From NCBI RefSeq assembly GCF_010586825.1, contig NZ_JAAAGB010000007.1, positions 186,001-250,000 on the forward strand: a stretch of DNA of 64,000 bases, in the 5' to 3' direction. The notes beneath the pieces are model-generated. The model saw only the letters and a program-made list of their open reading frames with translations, was not told the DNA's origin and searched no databases. The position numbers and the translations under genes were made by a program. Shown here piece after piece: positions 18,708 to 26,730 of this stretch. Source of the DNA: Draconibacterium mangrovi. GTDB lineage: Bacteria; Bacteroidota; Bacteroidia; Bacteroidales; Prolixibacteraceae. Numbering within the stretch: position 1 is the stretch's first letter; each line of letters starts with the position of its first letter.

Positions 18708-20093
18708 ATGAACTTACACCAACTTCTTTACCTAATCGTTTTGGCATTATTTCTAAACTCGTGTTCCAACAATTCTCAGGAAACCAAACAACCCAACGTC
18801 GTAATTATATTTCTCGACGATTCGGGTTATTCTGACTTCTCCCCTTTTGGACAATCCCGTATTGAAACGCCCAACGTAACAACACTGGCAGAAGAAGGTA
18901 TAATGTTCAGGAATTTTTACGTACCTCAGGCAGTTTGTTCAGCATCGCGCTCAGCACTTATTTCGGGCTGCTATCCGGGGCGAACAAAGGTTTTTGGAGC
19001 ACACGGCCCTGGCGGTCGCGGACTGGAAAAGACATTTCCAACCATAGGAGAAGTATTTAAGAATGCAGGATATAAAACCGCACTTTTTGGCAAATGGCAT
19101 TGTGGTGATCAGCCGGAAACGCGTCCGCAAAGCCGCGGCTTTGATGAAACTTGTGGACTGATGTACTCCAACGATATGTGGAGTCACCATCCTGAAAGTC
19201 CGGAGTACTGGGGACAGTGGCCACTTCAATTTTGGGAAAACGGCGAAGTAACTATTGAAGACGTGGATTCAGCCGACCAAAAAATGCTGACCAAATGGTA
19301 TACCGAACATGCCGTTAATTTTATTTCGAAACACAAAGACGAACCATTTTTACTGTACGTACCACATGCTATGTCGCATGTTCCGTTGTTTTGCAGCCCC
19401 GAGTTTGAAGGAATAACTGGCGAAGGATTGTATGCTGATGTTTTAACCGAGTTGGACTGGTCGGTTGGACAAATAAACCAGGCGTTAAAAGACAATGGTA
19501 TTGAGGATAATACGATTGTAATTTTCTCATCGGACAACGGCCCGTGGATTGCTTATGGCAACCACGCCGGCACCACTCCGTTTCGTGAGGCAAAAGGGAC
19601 AACCTTCGATGGCGGAACCCGCTCGGCAACTATCATTAAGTATCCGGCAAAATTAAAAGGTAATCAGCAATCGAGTAAGGCTTTAATGACTATTGACTTG
19701 CTACCTACACTTTGTGAGTTGGCTAATATTCCACTTCCTGAAACAGAAATAGATGGGAAAAACGTTTGGGATATTATCTCAGGAAAATCGGATGCCACAA
19801 ACCCTCACGATTATTACGCTTTTACCAATGACAAAGAATTTCAGGCAGTGATGTCGGGCGATGGAAAATGGAAGTTACATCTTCCACATAATTACCGCAC
19901 AATGACTGATATTAAAGGAAAAGACGGTATGCCCGGAAAATATGATTATTCGGCTAAAATTGAACTTTCGCTGTTTGATATGGAAAACGATCCGTACGAA
20001 ACTACCAATGTAATTCTAGACTATCCTGAAATTGCTGAAGAACTAATGGGGTATGCTGAGATACATAAGAAAAAGTTCTTTAGCAAAAACTAA
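18708..20093 (+). CDS. Sulfatase family lipoprotein
   Basis: A 461-residue arylsulfatase-type enzyme of the S1 family that hydrolyses sulfate esters, probably on a glycan. A lipoprotein signal ends LFLNSC (Cys19), so it should be membrane-anchored. Metal ligands include Asp37-Asp38 (IIFLDDSGYSD) and Asp/Asn in FSSDNGPW. The nucleophile motif is CSASR (77-81), i.e. CxAxR rather than CxPxR; Cys77 would need oxidation to formylglycine. LFGKWHCG and THLP-like residues (VPHAMSHVPL) match the active-site scaffold. I see no maturase (anSME) gene in the window. It is isolated rather than in a polysaccharide-utilisation locus, so the substrate cannot be inferred. Divergent from the Na/Pi transporter. 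Confidence 0.92.
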   Translation: MNLHQLLYLIVLALFLNSCSNNSQETKQPNVVIIFLDDSGYSDFSPFGQSRIETPNVTTLAEEGIMFRNFYVPQAVCSASRSALISGCYPGRTKVFGAHGPGGRGLEKTFPTIGEVFKNAGYKTALFGKWHCGDQPETRPQSRGFDETCGLMYSNDMWSHHPESPEYWGQWPLQFWENGEVTIEDVDSADQKMLTKWYTEHAVNFISKHKDEPFLLYVPHAMSHVPLFCSPEFEGITGEGLYADVLTELDWSVGQINQALKDNGIEDNTIVIFSSDNGPWIAYGNHAGTTPFREAKGTTFDGGTRSATIIKYPAKLKGNQQSSKALMTIDLLPTLCELANIPLPETEIDGKNVWDIISGKSDATNPHDYYAFTNDKEFQAVMSGDGKWKLHLPHNYRTMTDIKGKDGMPGKYDYSAKIELSLFDMENDPYETTNVILDYPEIAEELMGYAEIHKKKFFSKN

Positions 20094-20133
20094 AGAACTA
20101 TATAAATAGTGGTTGCAATCAACAATGCCCTGA

Positions 20134-20637
20134 TTAGTGTTTAAAGCTTAAGAAACGATCCGGATTCGAGATATCAATTTGATTATTAAGGATTTCGGGG
20201 CTGATTTCGCCTTTAACGTAAATCAGGGCATTGTCGTCGCCACCAACCAGAATAACCATTTCTTTAATTACCGATTCATCCATCCGTCCGAAAATGGTCA
20301 CATTCTGGTCTTCTTCGCGAACAACCATAAGCTCTTCATAATCCTTTTTCTCACTTATTTTCTTATAAAATTCTTCGTGCAGATCAATTCGGGCATTCAA
20401 ATTATCGTCATCAACGGCAATTACTTTAACGCCATCGATACTATTCAGTAAATCCCTTTCACAATCTTCCAAATCACCTATTCCGGCTGCAAGGTGAATT
20501 ACCCACCCCGGCACTGAAACCGTGGTTACACCATCTCTAGAACGATATTTGGAATAGGCTTCTGATACACCCGATTCGTAAACACACGAGGTCATTAAAA
20601 AAAGACCCACCGATAAGATTAAAGCTATACATTTCAT
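20134..20637 (-). CDS. DUF4252-type lipoprotein
   Basis: A 167-residue protein with a lipoprotein signal (LILSVGLFLMTSC), so it is likely anchored in the envelope. The mature part alternates beta strands and acidic loops and ends in VILVGGDDNALIYVKGEIS, as in DUF4252 proteins common in Bacteroidota, whose function is unknown. The start is set at the ATG at 20637; the frame is open further upstream (to 20685) but the extension has no signal character. It converges on the sulfatase gene with a 40-base gap. Nothing in the neighbourhood suggests a partner. Confidence 0.75.
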   Translation of the reverse strand: MKCIALILSVGLFLMTSCVYESGVSEAYSKYRSRDGVTTVSVPGWVIHLAAGIGDLEDCERDLLNSIDGVKVIAVDDDNLNARIDLHEEFYKKISEKKDYEELMVVREEDQNVTIFGRMDESVIKEMVILVGGDDNALIYVKGEISPEILNNQIDISNPDRFLSFKH

Positions 20638-20849
20638 CTGTTCAAAATTTTTTGTTTTCTGAATGATCAAAAAATTTAGATACATTCAGTAACTCGCATA
20701 AATTTTAATCATTCTTTGTTATGAGTTTAGAATGCTGAAAATTCATGTTCGTTTCATGTCTTTGTTTTCGAATAAGACGTTGGGCTTTAAATATCGTTAC
20801 ATCAAAAAAATATTATTTCGTTTTGTTTTGATGAAAACACAGGCTACCG

Positions 20850-21527
20850 CTAATAAAAGTTAAGCAACCGATCAAATTCTTCAGGAATTGGTGATTCAAA
20901 AGAAACCTTTTCTGCTGTTGCTGGATGTTTAAATTCCAGTTTCCCGGCGTACAGAAAAAGCCTTCGGATATCGGTATCGGCAAGAATTAATTTATTCAAT
21001 GCAAAATCTCCGTGATGTGTGTCGCCAATAATATCAAATCTATTTTTGGCAAAATGTTGGCGCAACTGGTGCCAACGTCCTGTTTCCGGGTTAATCTCCA
21101 CCAAACTCAGCTCAATATCAGTTTTGTCTTTCGAAGTCAATTTTGTTTGAATGGTGCGCAGTGTCTTATAATGCGTTACAGCCGGCTTTTTAAACTTCGA
21201 TTTCTTTTTCACCAACACTTTCGAGTCGAAAGTTCCCTCTCCCGGATTTCCCTGTACAATGGCATAGTAGGTTTTCTGCACTTCCTTCTGCTCAAACTGT
21301 TTGGTTAAAACACTGGCCACTTCCGACGAAAATGCCAAAACCATCACTCCTGAAGTTTTCGAGTCTAAACGATGTACGTTATAAATCCACTTCCCCGTTT
21401 CATCGCCAATTAATTTGGTTAAATACGGAGCATCGTTGGGCATAAAATCATTTTTATGAACCGGAAGTTCTATGGGCTTCTCTACCACAATGATTGATTC
21501 GTCTCGATATAATATTGGAATATTCAT
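20850..21527 (-). CDS. RluA-family RNA pseudouridine synthase (TruC-like)
   Basis: This 225-residue cytoplasmic enzyme isomerises uridine to pseudouridine in rRNA or tRNA. The RluA motif HRLDSKTSGVMVLA carries the catalytic Asp, and the EINPETGRWHQLRQHFA segment and GDTHHGD match motif III. There is no S4 domain, and the short length fits the TruC/RluA subgroups better than RluC/RluD. A TACCTTTG box lies 17-24 bases upstream on the minus strand. The next gene upstream, msrB, is divergent, so both may be transcribed from the same 110-base gap. Confidence 0.9.
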   Translation of the reverse strand: MNIPILYRDESIIVVEKPIELPVHKNDFMPNDAPYLTKLIGDETGKWIYNVHRLDSKTSGVMVLAFSSEVASVLTKQFEQKEVQKTYYAIVQGNPGEGTFDSKVLVKKKSKFKKPAVTHYKTLRTIQTKLTSKDKTDIELSLVEINPETGRWHQLRQHFAKNRFDIIGDTHHGDFALNKLILADTDIRRLFLYAGKLEFKHPATAEKVSFESPIPEEFDRLLNFY

Positions 21528-21543
21528 AATCTAATTAAAAGTC

Positions 21544-21551
21544 CAAAGGTA
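21544..21551 (-). promoter_or_regulatory. Candidate -7 box for the pseudouridine synthase gene
   Basis: On the minus strand the sequence reads TACCTTTG, matching the Bacteroidota -7 consensus TAnnTTTG, just upstream of the start at 21527. No clear -33 TTG was found. Confidence 0.4.
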
Positions 21552-21569
21552 ATATTACCAGCGAAGTTT

Positions 21570-21577
21570 TAGATTTG
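21570..21577 (+). promoter_or_regulatory. Candidate -7 box for msrB
   Basis: TAGATTTG matches TAnnTTTG and lies 62 bases upstream of the msrB start at 21639. Confidence 0.4.
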
Positions 21578-21638
21578 TTCTTTACATTTCTTAACGGGTG
21601 GCGGTAAACCACCTCGATTCCCGGTTGTTATAAGTGGT

Positions 21639-22112
21639 ATGAAAACAATTGTATTATTATTTATTCTCAGTTTAAGTTTTGGGAGTTATGCCCAAAATGA
21701 TAAACAAGATAAAGACGCTAAAAAAATGGAATACAACAAATTAAATGAATTTGAGCGATATGTAATTTTAGAAAAAGGAACAGAGCGGCCGTATACCGGA
21801 AAGTACACTGATTATAAAGAAAATGGCACGTATGTGTGTAAACAGTGTGGGACTGCCCTGTATAAATCGACCGATAAATTTGATTCGCAATGTGGTTGGC
21901 CAAGTTTTGATGATGAGATTGACGGTGCTGTAAACCGAACAACAGATGCCGACGGGCGTCGTACCGAAATTACCTGCGCCAACTGTGGTGGCCACCTCGG
22001 ACATGTATTTTTTGGCGAAGGGTTTACCGATAAAAATACCAGGCATTGCGTTAATTCTGTTTCGCTTGATTTTATTCCGGCTAATGAAGACACAAAAAAA
22101 GAAAAACAGTAA
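21639..22112 (+). CDS. msrB: Exported peptide-methionine (R)-S-oxide reductase
   Basis: A 157-residue MsrB that reduces methionine-R-sulfoxide in oxidised proteins. The N-terminal signal peptide (LLFILSLSFGSYAQ) places it in the periplasm. Zinc cysteines are 67/70 (CKQC) and 113/116 (CANC), the GWPSF motif is at 86-90 and the catalytic Cys137 lies in RHCVNSVSLDF. Cys85, just before GWPSF, could be the resolving cysteine. All family-defining residues are present. No msrA is adjacent. A periplasmic MsrB suggests repair of oxidised envelope proteins. Confidence 0.95.
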   Translation: MKTIVLLFILSLSFGSYAQNDKQDKDAKKMEYNKLNEFERYVILEKGTERPYTGKYTDYKENGTYVCKQCGTALYKSTDKFDSQCGWPSFDDEIDGAVNRTTDADGRRTEITCANCGGHLGHVFFGEGFTDKNTRHCVNSVSLDFIPANEDTKKEKQ

Positions 22113-22148
22113 TTGTTTTCCTTTTTTTGTAATGATCGTATAATTTGA

Positions 22149-22649
22149 CTACTCTGTCATTTCTTTTACCTTTAGTCCTTCAATAAAAAACACGCGCTCT
22201 GACGCTGCCTGATTGTCAGCAAGAACTTCATGCGCAGCGGCTGTTTCGGCGTCTTCAACTTCGCCTTCTTCTTCACCGTGTTCTTTTCCGGGGTTGTGGG
22301 CATCTGCTTCGGTTAAAACTTCTTTCAGAATACCTGTAATTTCCAGTTCACTTCCCATTTGCTCCTGAGTAAAAGCTCCTAGCTTTTCGCCGGCTTCTAC
22401 CCGAATTGAGATATCTTCAGTACTTCCCATTAAAAAGCAGCGCTCACCACCTTGCTGGCACACATGAAATACCGTACCTTTTACAACCACTTCGTTATTG
22501 GCTAATTCAGGTGCTTTTTCAAGAAGTTCGTCAACACTTAGAACAACTGCTGATTTCTCGGCTTCAACTTTAGCCTCCTGAGTTTTTGGTTGTTGACCAC
22601 AGGCAAATAGAATTACCGCGAACAAACTAATTAATGCAATTTTCTTCAT
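22149..22649 (-). CDS. Lipoprotein of unknown function, OB-fold-like
   Basis: A 166-residue protein with a lipoprotein signal (ISLFAVILFACG). Residues 40-110 look like a small beta-barrel of the OB type (NNEVVVKGTVFHVC, ISIRVEAGEKLG, LEITGILKEV) with two cysteines (CQQGGERC) that might bind a metal or form a disulfide. A stretch of about 40 residues rich in Glu and Ala (HGEEEGEVEDAETAAAHEV) follows. It lies 30 bases downstream of a PepSY membrane protein on the same strand and is probably cotranscribed with it, which hints at a shared role in the envelope, perhaps metal or redox related (inference). Confidence 0.7.
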   Translation of the reverse strand: MKKIALISLFAVILFACGQQPKTQEAKVEAEKSAVVLSVDELLEKAPELANNEVVVKGTVFHVCQQGGERCFLMGSTEDISIRVEAGEKLGAFTQEQMGSELEITGILKEVLTEADAHNPGKEHGEEEGEVEDAETAAAHEVLADNQAASERVFFIEGLKVKEMTE

Positions 22650-22679
22650 TTTTTTGATGTTTTGGTTTTTTTATGTTGC

Positions 22680-23231
22680 TTAAAGATATAAAATTACAAA
22701 GATTAAAGGAACAATAAAACCGGCAACCGTTAACCACCATCCCCAACGTTGCAATCCTCTTTTTCCTTTAAGAATAAAAAGGCCTGAAACGGCCACAAAC
22801 AACAGAATAACAGCCATTGTATCGCTCACCCACTTCCATACCGTTCCCAGGGTGGCGCGGTGTAGTTTGTTCATGCTAAATACCAGTGGGCGACGCTGCA
22901 AATAACGCATTCTCCCTTCTCCCGCACCGGGGAAGATAATCACCTCTCCGTTGGCAATAAATACCTTTATATCTCCATCATTGTCAACATAATGTTTTTT
23001 ATAAACTACATCGGGCTGAACGGATTCCACAATTTGTTGAATTTCATCATCGGTATACGATTGTTGAGGCTGTAAATCGTGAATAAAATCCGTGATTATT
23101 ATTTTGTAATCAGGATTGAAATCGTGACGATGATTCAGATAGATTCCTGACACTACGTATACGATTGTCATGGCAACAATAAAGTATCCAAAATCGCGAT
23201 GTAAAATGCGTAAAAGTTTCCGGATTTTCAT
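22680..23231 (-). CDS. PepSY-associated transmembrane protein
   Basis: This 183-residue inner-membrane protein has a TM helix at about 15-33, a periplasmic PepSY-like domain (about 55-115; IQQIVESVQPDVVYKKHY) and two C-terminal helices (about 137-154 and 163-181). The N-terminal RKLLRILHRDFGYF and the MNKLHRATLG segment are typical of the PepSY_TM family often found with iron or haem uptake genes. Probably the first gene of a two-gene operon with the lipoprotein at 22149. Its partner or substrate is not evident here. Confidence 0.82.
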   Translation of the reverse strand: MKIRKLLRILHRDFGYFIVAMTIVYVVSGIYLNHRHDFNPDYKIIITDFIHDLQPQQSYTDDEIQQIVESVQPDVVYKKHYVDNDGDIKVFIANGEVIIFPGAGEGRMRYLQRRPLVFSMNKLHRATLGTVWKWVSDTMAVILLFVAVSGLFILKGKRGLQRWGWWLTVAGFIVPLIFVILYL

Positions 23232-23373
23232 GGATAAATTCTTTTGGAGGTAAATATATGATAAATGGCTTGATTAGGAGATTAACAAAAAATATTAAAT
23301 ATTAACATTATTGGAAAATGTTGATAATCAATCAAAACCGCATGAGGTTTACGATTTGGGCGATTAATTCGGG

Positions 23374-23512
23374 TAATTTTGTCTTTATAAGAGAAATCAA
23401 GTATTGACATGAAAAACATATAGTTGTATATTGCATTCATCCTAGTGTACTAGGGCTCTGGTTTTATCACAACTTAATTGGGTACCTCCGGCTATTGAGC
23501 CGGAGGTTTTTT
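23374..23512 (+). ncRNA. Candidate small RNA: promoter box plus strong terminator, no ORF
   Basis: TAATTTTG at 23374-23381 fits the -7 consensus TAnnTTTG. About 100 bases later there is a perfect 9-bp hairpin, CCTCCGGCT (23485-23493) and AGCCGGAGG (23498-23506), followed by TTTTTT: a textbook plus-strand terminator. The genes on both sides are on the minus strand, so the terminator serves no annotated gene. A small internal stem (CCTAG/CTAGG, 23441-23454) lies between. It does not match any RNA family I can recall. Confidence 0.35.
23485..23512 (+). terminator. Orphan rho-independent terminator
   Basis: Nine perfect base pairs, loop ATTG and six T residues on the plus strand, with no plus-strand CDS upstream within 1.3 kb. 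It supports an unannotated transcript. Confidence 0.7.
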
Positions 23513-23548
23513 CATGTTTTTTTATAATATTTTGCCGCTAAAACGCCT

Positions 23549-23965
23549 TTATTTATCCATGTAATAGTCGTTTAACGATACCAGGTCTTCGGAGTTACAC
23601 ACCGGGCATTTTTCATTATTTTCAGAGTAATCGCTAAAACTTGCTTTACAACTGTTGCATCTGAACCAGTTTTTATCAAAATAAACATCACCACCTCTGA
23701 AAATAAGGTCTCTTCCCTCAACAAATGCAGTAGCCACTTTATTTCGGGCTTCTTCGTAAATACGGGTTAATGTCGGGCGCGAAACATCCATAAAAACGGC
23801 TGCTTCCTCCTGTGTAAGATTTTGGTAATCCAGTAAACGGATTGCCTCGTATTCTTCGAGGTGTAAAATAACTTCATTTGTTTTACGTCCGCGAACACCA
23901 TAAACCGACATACCTTTAATTACCGGAGGTACCTGGATCCTTCTGTTTCTTTTTCTTCTTGGCAT
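23549..23965 (-). CDS. DUF134-family HTH protein
   Basis: A 138-residue DUF134 protein, a family of putative DNA-binding regulators. It starts with the basic segment MPRRKRNRRI. A sigma-70 region 4-like HTH follows at about 35-85 (LEEYEAIRLLDYQNLTQEEA, SRPTLTRIYEEARN). A C-terminal zinc ribbon has CNSC and CPVC. The stop of the gene after it and its own start leave one base between it and aroC, so it is translationally close to aroC on the same strand. The regulated target is unknown. Confidence 0.88.
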   Translation of the reverse strand: MPRRKRNRRIQVPPVIKGMSVYGVRGRKTNEVILHLEEYEAIRLLDYQNLTQEEAAVFMDVSRPTLTRIYEEARNKVATAFVEGRDLIFRGGDVYFDKNWFRCNSCKASFSDYSENNEKCPVCNSEDLVSLNDYYMDK

Positions 23966-23966
23966 A

Positions 23967-25040
23967 TTAAATCGTGTTAAGTTTATTTAGTAAAAAGTGG
24001 TCAACTAAAACTAATGCAGCCATTGCCTCAACGATGGGCACAGCACGTGGAAGTACACAAGGATCGTGCCTTCCTTTCGGATTAATTTTTATGCTTTTTT
24101 CATCCTTGTCGAGTGTTTCTTGTTCTTTTAACAAGGTGGCGATGGGTTTAAACGCAACATTAAAATAAATGTCTTCGCCATTGGAGATACCTCCCTGTAT
24201 ACCACCTGAGTTATTCGTTTTTGTCCGAACGCCCTCGTCTGTTTTTATAAAAATATCGTTATGCTCCGAGCCACTTAGTTTTGTTCCTTCAAATCCGGAA
24301 CCATACTCAAATCCCTTTACAGCGTTAATTCCAAGCATTGCAAAACCCATGTCGGCATGCAGTTTGTTAAAAACGGGTTCTCCCCAACCTGCGGGTACAC
24401 CGGTAGCAACTCCGGTAATTACACCGCCAACCGTATCGTGTTCACGTCCGGCTTTTTCAATTCGGGCGATCATTTGCTCAGCTACTTCCTTATCGGGGCA
24501 ACGTACAATATTATTCTCGGTAGCCGAAAGATCTAATTCTTTATAATCTTTCTGAAGTTTTATTTCTCCAACCTGTGATACAAAAGCCTGAATAGAAACA
24601 CCTGCTTTTGCAAGTATCTGTTTGGCAATTGCTCCGGCAACAACACGTGCAATGGTTTCGCGCGCCGATGATCTGCCACCTCCGCGATGATCGCGAGTGC
24701 CGTATTTTTTAGTGTAAGTAAAATCGGCATGCGACGGACGGAATACGTCTTTAAGATCGTTGTAATCGTTCGAGTGTTGGTCTTTGTTCCAAATGGCGAA
24801 TGCGATTGGAGTTCCCTGGGTTTTTCCTTCAAATACGCCTGAAAGAAACTCCACCTGATCCGGCTCTTTTCGTTGTGTTGTAATTTTCGACTGTCCTGGT
24901 TTTCTCCGCGCCAGGTCTTTTTGAATTAAATCTATATCGAGCTCAACCCCAGCCGGACAACCATCGATTATACCACCAATTCCTCGTCCATGAGATTCGC
25001 CAAATGAGGTTAAGCGAAATATCTTTCCAAAAGTATTCAT
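23967..25040 (-). CDS. aroC: Chorismate synthase
   Basis: This 357-residue enzyme carries out the last shikimate-pathway step, converting 5-enolpyruvylshikimate-3-phosphate to chorismate with reduced FMN. Signatures: [14 protein letters not shown] at the N terminus, [41 protein letters not shown] and the C-terminal [20 protein letters not shown] segment. The start is set at the ATG at 25040 (MNTFGKIF), which matches the family N terminus; an in-frame upstream start would add 11 unrelated residues. DUF134 follows after one base. No other aro gene is in the window. Confidence 0.97.
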   Translation of the reverse strand: MNTFGKIFRLTSFGESHGRGIGGIIDGCPAGVELDIDLIQKDLARRKPGQSKITTQRKEPDQVEFLSGVFEGKTQGTPIAFAIWNKDQHSNDYNDLKDVFRPSHADFTYTKKYGTRDHRGGGRSSARETIARVVAGAIAKQILAKAGVSIQAFVSQVGEIKLQKDYKELDLSATENNIVRCPDKEVAEQMIARIEKAGREHDTVGGVITGVATGVPAGWGEPVFNKLHADMGFAMLGINAVKGFEYGSGFEGTKLSGSEHNDIFIKTDEGVRTKTNNSGGIQGGISNGEDIYFNVAFKPIATLLKEQETLDKDEKSIKINPKGRHDPCVLPRAVPIVEAMAALVLVDHFLLNKLNTI

Positions 25041-25144
25041 CTGTATAATATTGTTTGCTACTCCTTGTAACAATTAGATCTCGCATGAATGGTAACTACG
25101 AATAAAGTAGTCTATTTTCATACAATCAGCTCTATAAAGTGAGA

Positions 25145-25178
25145 AACCCCGTTTCCATTATCAAATGAAAACAGGGTT
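25145..25178 (-). terminator. Hairpin after slyD
   Basis: AACCCCGTTTCCATT (25145-25159) pairs imperfectly with AATGAAAACAGGGTT (25164-25178), starting 35 bases past the slyD stop. On the minus strand only a T-rich stretch (TCTCACTTT) follows, so termination may be weak. Confidence 0.45.
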
Positions 25179-25212
25179 AAAATAATTAAATTGAACTTAT
25201 TATCAAAATTTA

Positions 25213-25803
25213 TTAGCAGCCGCAACCACAGCCGCCACTGCTTTCAGTTCCACAAGAACCGTCACCACAGCTTTCGGTAGAGCATCCACCGCCGCTGCCA
25301 CAGCCACAACCTCCTCCACCAGAGAGGATCTGTGCAACTTCTTCGTCTGATGCTTCGCGAACATCAACAACTTTACCCGCAAAGAATAAATCTTCGCCCG
25401 CCAGTGGGTGGTTGAAGTCCATCTTTACGATTTCGTCGTTAACCTCTAATACAAGTCCGTTTAAACGTTGGCCGTTACTGCTCATCATTGGTACAGTATT
25501 ACCAACATTAATCAGTTCTGCGTCGAATTCACCATTCACCAAAAACACATTTTTTGGCAGCTCAACAATTGCTTCGTTGTTTACTGCACCATATGCTTCA
25601 GTGCTTTCAATTTTAATTGTGAAAGGATCGTCTTGTTTTAAACCGATCAATTCAGATTCGAACTTTGGTAGCATCATACCTGCTCCGTAAAGGAACTCCA
25701 AAGGTTGTTCAGTTGTTGCCTGCTCAACCAGTTCTCCCTGCTCGTTGTCGATACGAAGGTCGTACGTCAACTTCACCATTTTATATTTTCCAATCTCTAA
25801 CAT
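25213..25803 (-). CDS. slyD: SlyD-like FKBP prolyl isomerase with Cys/Gly metal-binding tail
   Basis: This 196-residue cytoplasmic peptidyl-prolyl cis-trans isomerase and chaperone has the FKBP fold split by an IF domain. Signatures: LTYDLRIDNEQGELVE, LEFLYGAGMMLPKFE, SLIGLK-type helix, AYGAVN, and DFNHPLAGEDLFF. The C-terminal 35 residues are almost only Gly, Ser and Cys (GGGCGCGSGGGCS, CGCGC at the end) with about a dozen cysteines. SlyD tails bind Ni, Zn and other metals, but most use His; a His-free Cys tail suggests a soft-metal preference (inference). Upstream neighbours lgt and secA point the same way. Confidence 0.93.
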   Translation of the reverse strand: MLEIGKYKMVKLTYDLRIDNEQGELVEQATTEQPLEFLYGAGMMLPKFESELIGLKQDDPFTIKIESTEAYGAVNNEAIVELPKNVFLVNGEFDAELINVGNTVPMMSSNGQRLNGLVLEVNDEIVKMDFNHPLAGEDLFFAGKVVDVREASDEEVAQILSGGGGCGCGSGGGCSTESCGDGSCGTESSGGCGCGC

Positions 25804-25890
25804 ATTCTTTATTTCTCTTGATGATCTGCAAAATAAGTTATTTTCAATTCTCCAACAAAATACTTGCAGCTCCTTTATTCAGTTTTAACA

Positions 25891-26721
25891 TTAATTTTTA
25901 CTATTCTTAAAAACCACTTCCGGTTTCTTTATTGCTCTGTAAACCAATAGCGCACCAATTATAACAAAAGGAACACTTAACCACTGCCCCATGTTCAATG
26001 CCATACCAGCTTCGAACGCTTCCTGATCTTCTTTTATAAACTCAATAAAGAAACGAGCTAAAAAGATGAATACGAAAAACGCGCCTAACAATAAGCCCGG
26101 ACGGTTTTTGGCACTCGTTTTCCAATATAAATACATTAGCACACCAAATGAAATTAGGTAAGCCAGGGCCTCGTATACCTGTGTAGGATGTTTTGCTACG
26201 GTTTCGCCATTTCTTTCAAAAATTATGCCCCATGGTAATGCTGTTTGAATTCCATAGATCTCTGAGTTCATCAGGTTTCCTGTGCGAATAAAAGCTGCTA
26301 CCAAAGCTGTTGGAACCACAATCCGGTCCAATGTCCAAAGCATGGTACGTTTGGTTATCCATTTTGAATGCAGGTACATGGCAATTAAAATACCAAGCGC
26401 CCCGCCATGACTGGCCAGTCCACCGTGCCAAACCTTAATAATTTCTCCCGGATTTTGCGAGTAATAGTCCCATCCGTAAAAGAAAACGTGGCCGAGACGT
26501 GCACCAACAACAGTTGCTATTATAATGTAAAAGAACAGACTGTCTATCCATTTCTGGTTTACATTTTCCGACTTTAGCATTTTTTCGCCAATGTAATAGC
26601 CAATTAAAAAACCTGAGGCAAACAATAAACCATACCATCGAATCGACAGTGGCCCAAGGCTAAAAATTTCGGGATCGACATTCCAGTGAATGAAGTTCAG
26701 TAAACTGATCATATTCATCAT
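25891..26721 (-). CDS. lgt: Prolipoprotein diacylglyceryl transferase
   Basis: A 276-residue polytopic inner-membrane enzyme that transfers diacylglycerol from phosphatidylglycerol to the lipobox cysteine, the first step of lipoprotein maturation. Signatures: IRWYGLLFASGFLIGYY, VGARLGHVFFY, GGLASHGGALG, IRTGNLMNSEIYG and HPTQVYEAL, with seven hydrophobic segments. Several Met codons crowd the start (MMNMISLL); I keep the first. It follows secA by nine bases, so secA and lgt look like an operon for protein export and lipoprotein processing. Several lipoproteins in this window would be its substrates. Confidence 0.97.
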   Translation of the reverse strand: MMNMISLLNFIHWNVDPEIFSLGPLSIRWYGLLFASGFLIGYYIGEKMLKSENVNQKWIDSLFFYIIIATVVGARLGHVFFYGWDYYSQNPGEIIKVWHGGLASHGGALGILIAMYLHSKWITKRTMLWTLDRIVVPTALVAAFIRTGNLMNSEIYGIQTALPWGIIFERNGETVAKHPTQVYEALAYLISFGVLMYLYWKTSAKNRPGLLLGAFFVFIFLARFFIEFIKEDQEAFEAGMALNMGQWLSVPFVIIGALLVYRAIKKPEVVFKNSKN

Positions 26722-26730
26722 CTAGTTTGA

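Noticed and set aside
21718-22093. Three ORFs opposite msrB
   Set aside because: msrB has every family signature on the plus strand; the opposite frames are shadows.
23374-23512. tRNA, tmRNA or SRP RNA
   Set aside because: No cloverleaf, no tag-peptide region and no SRP tetraloop pattern; only the terminator and a small stem are visible.
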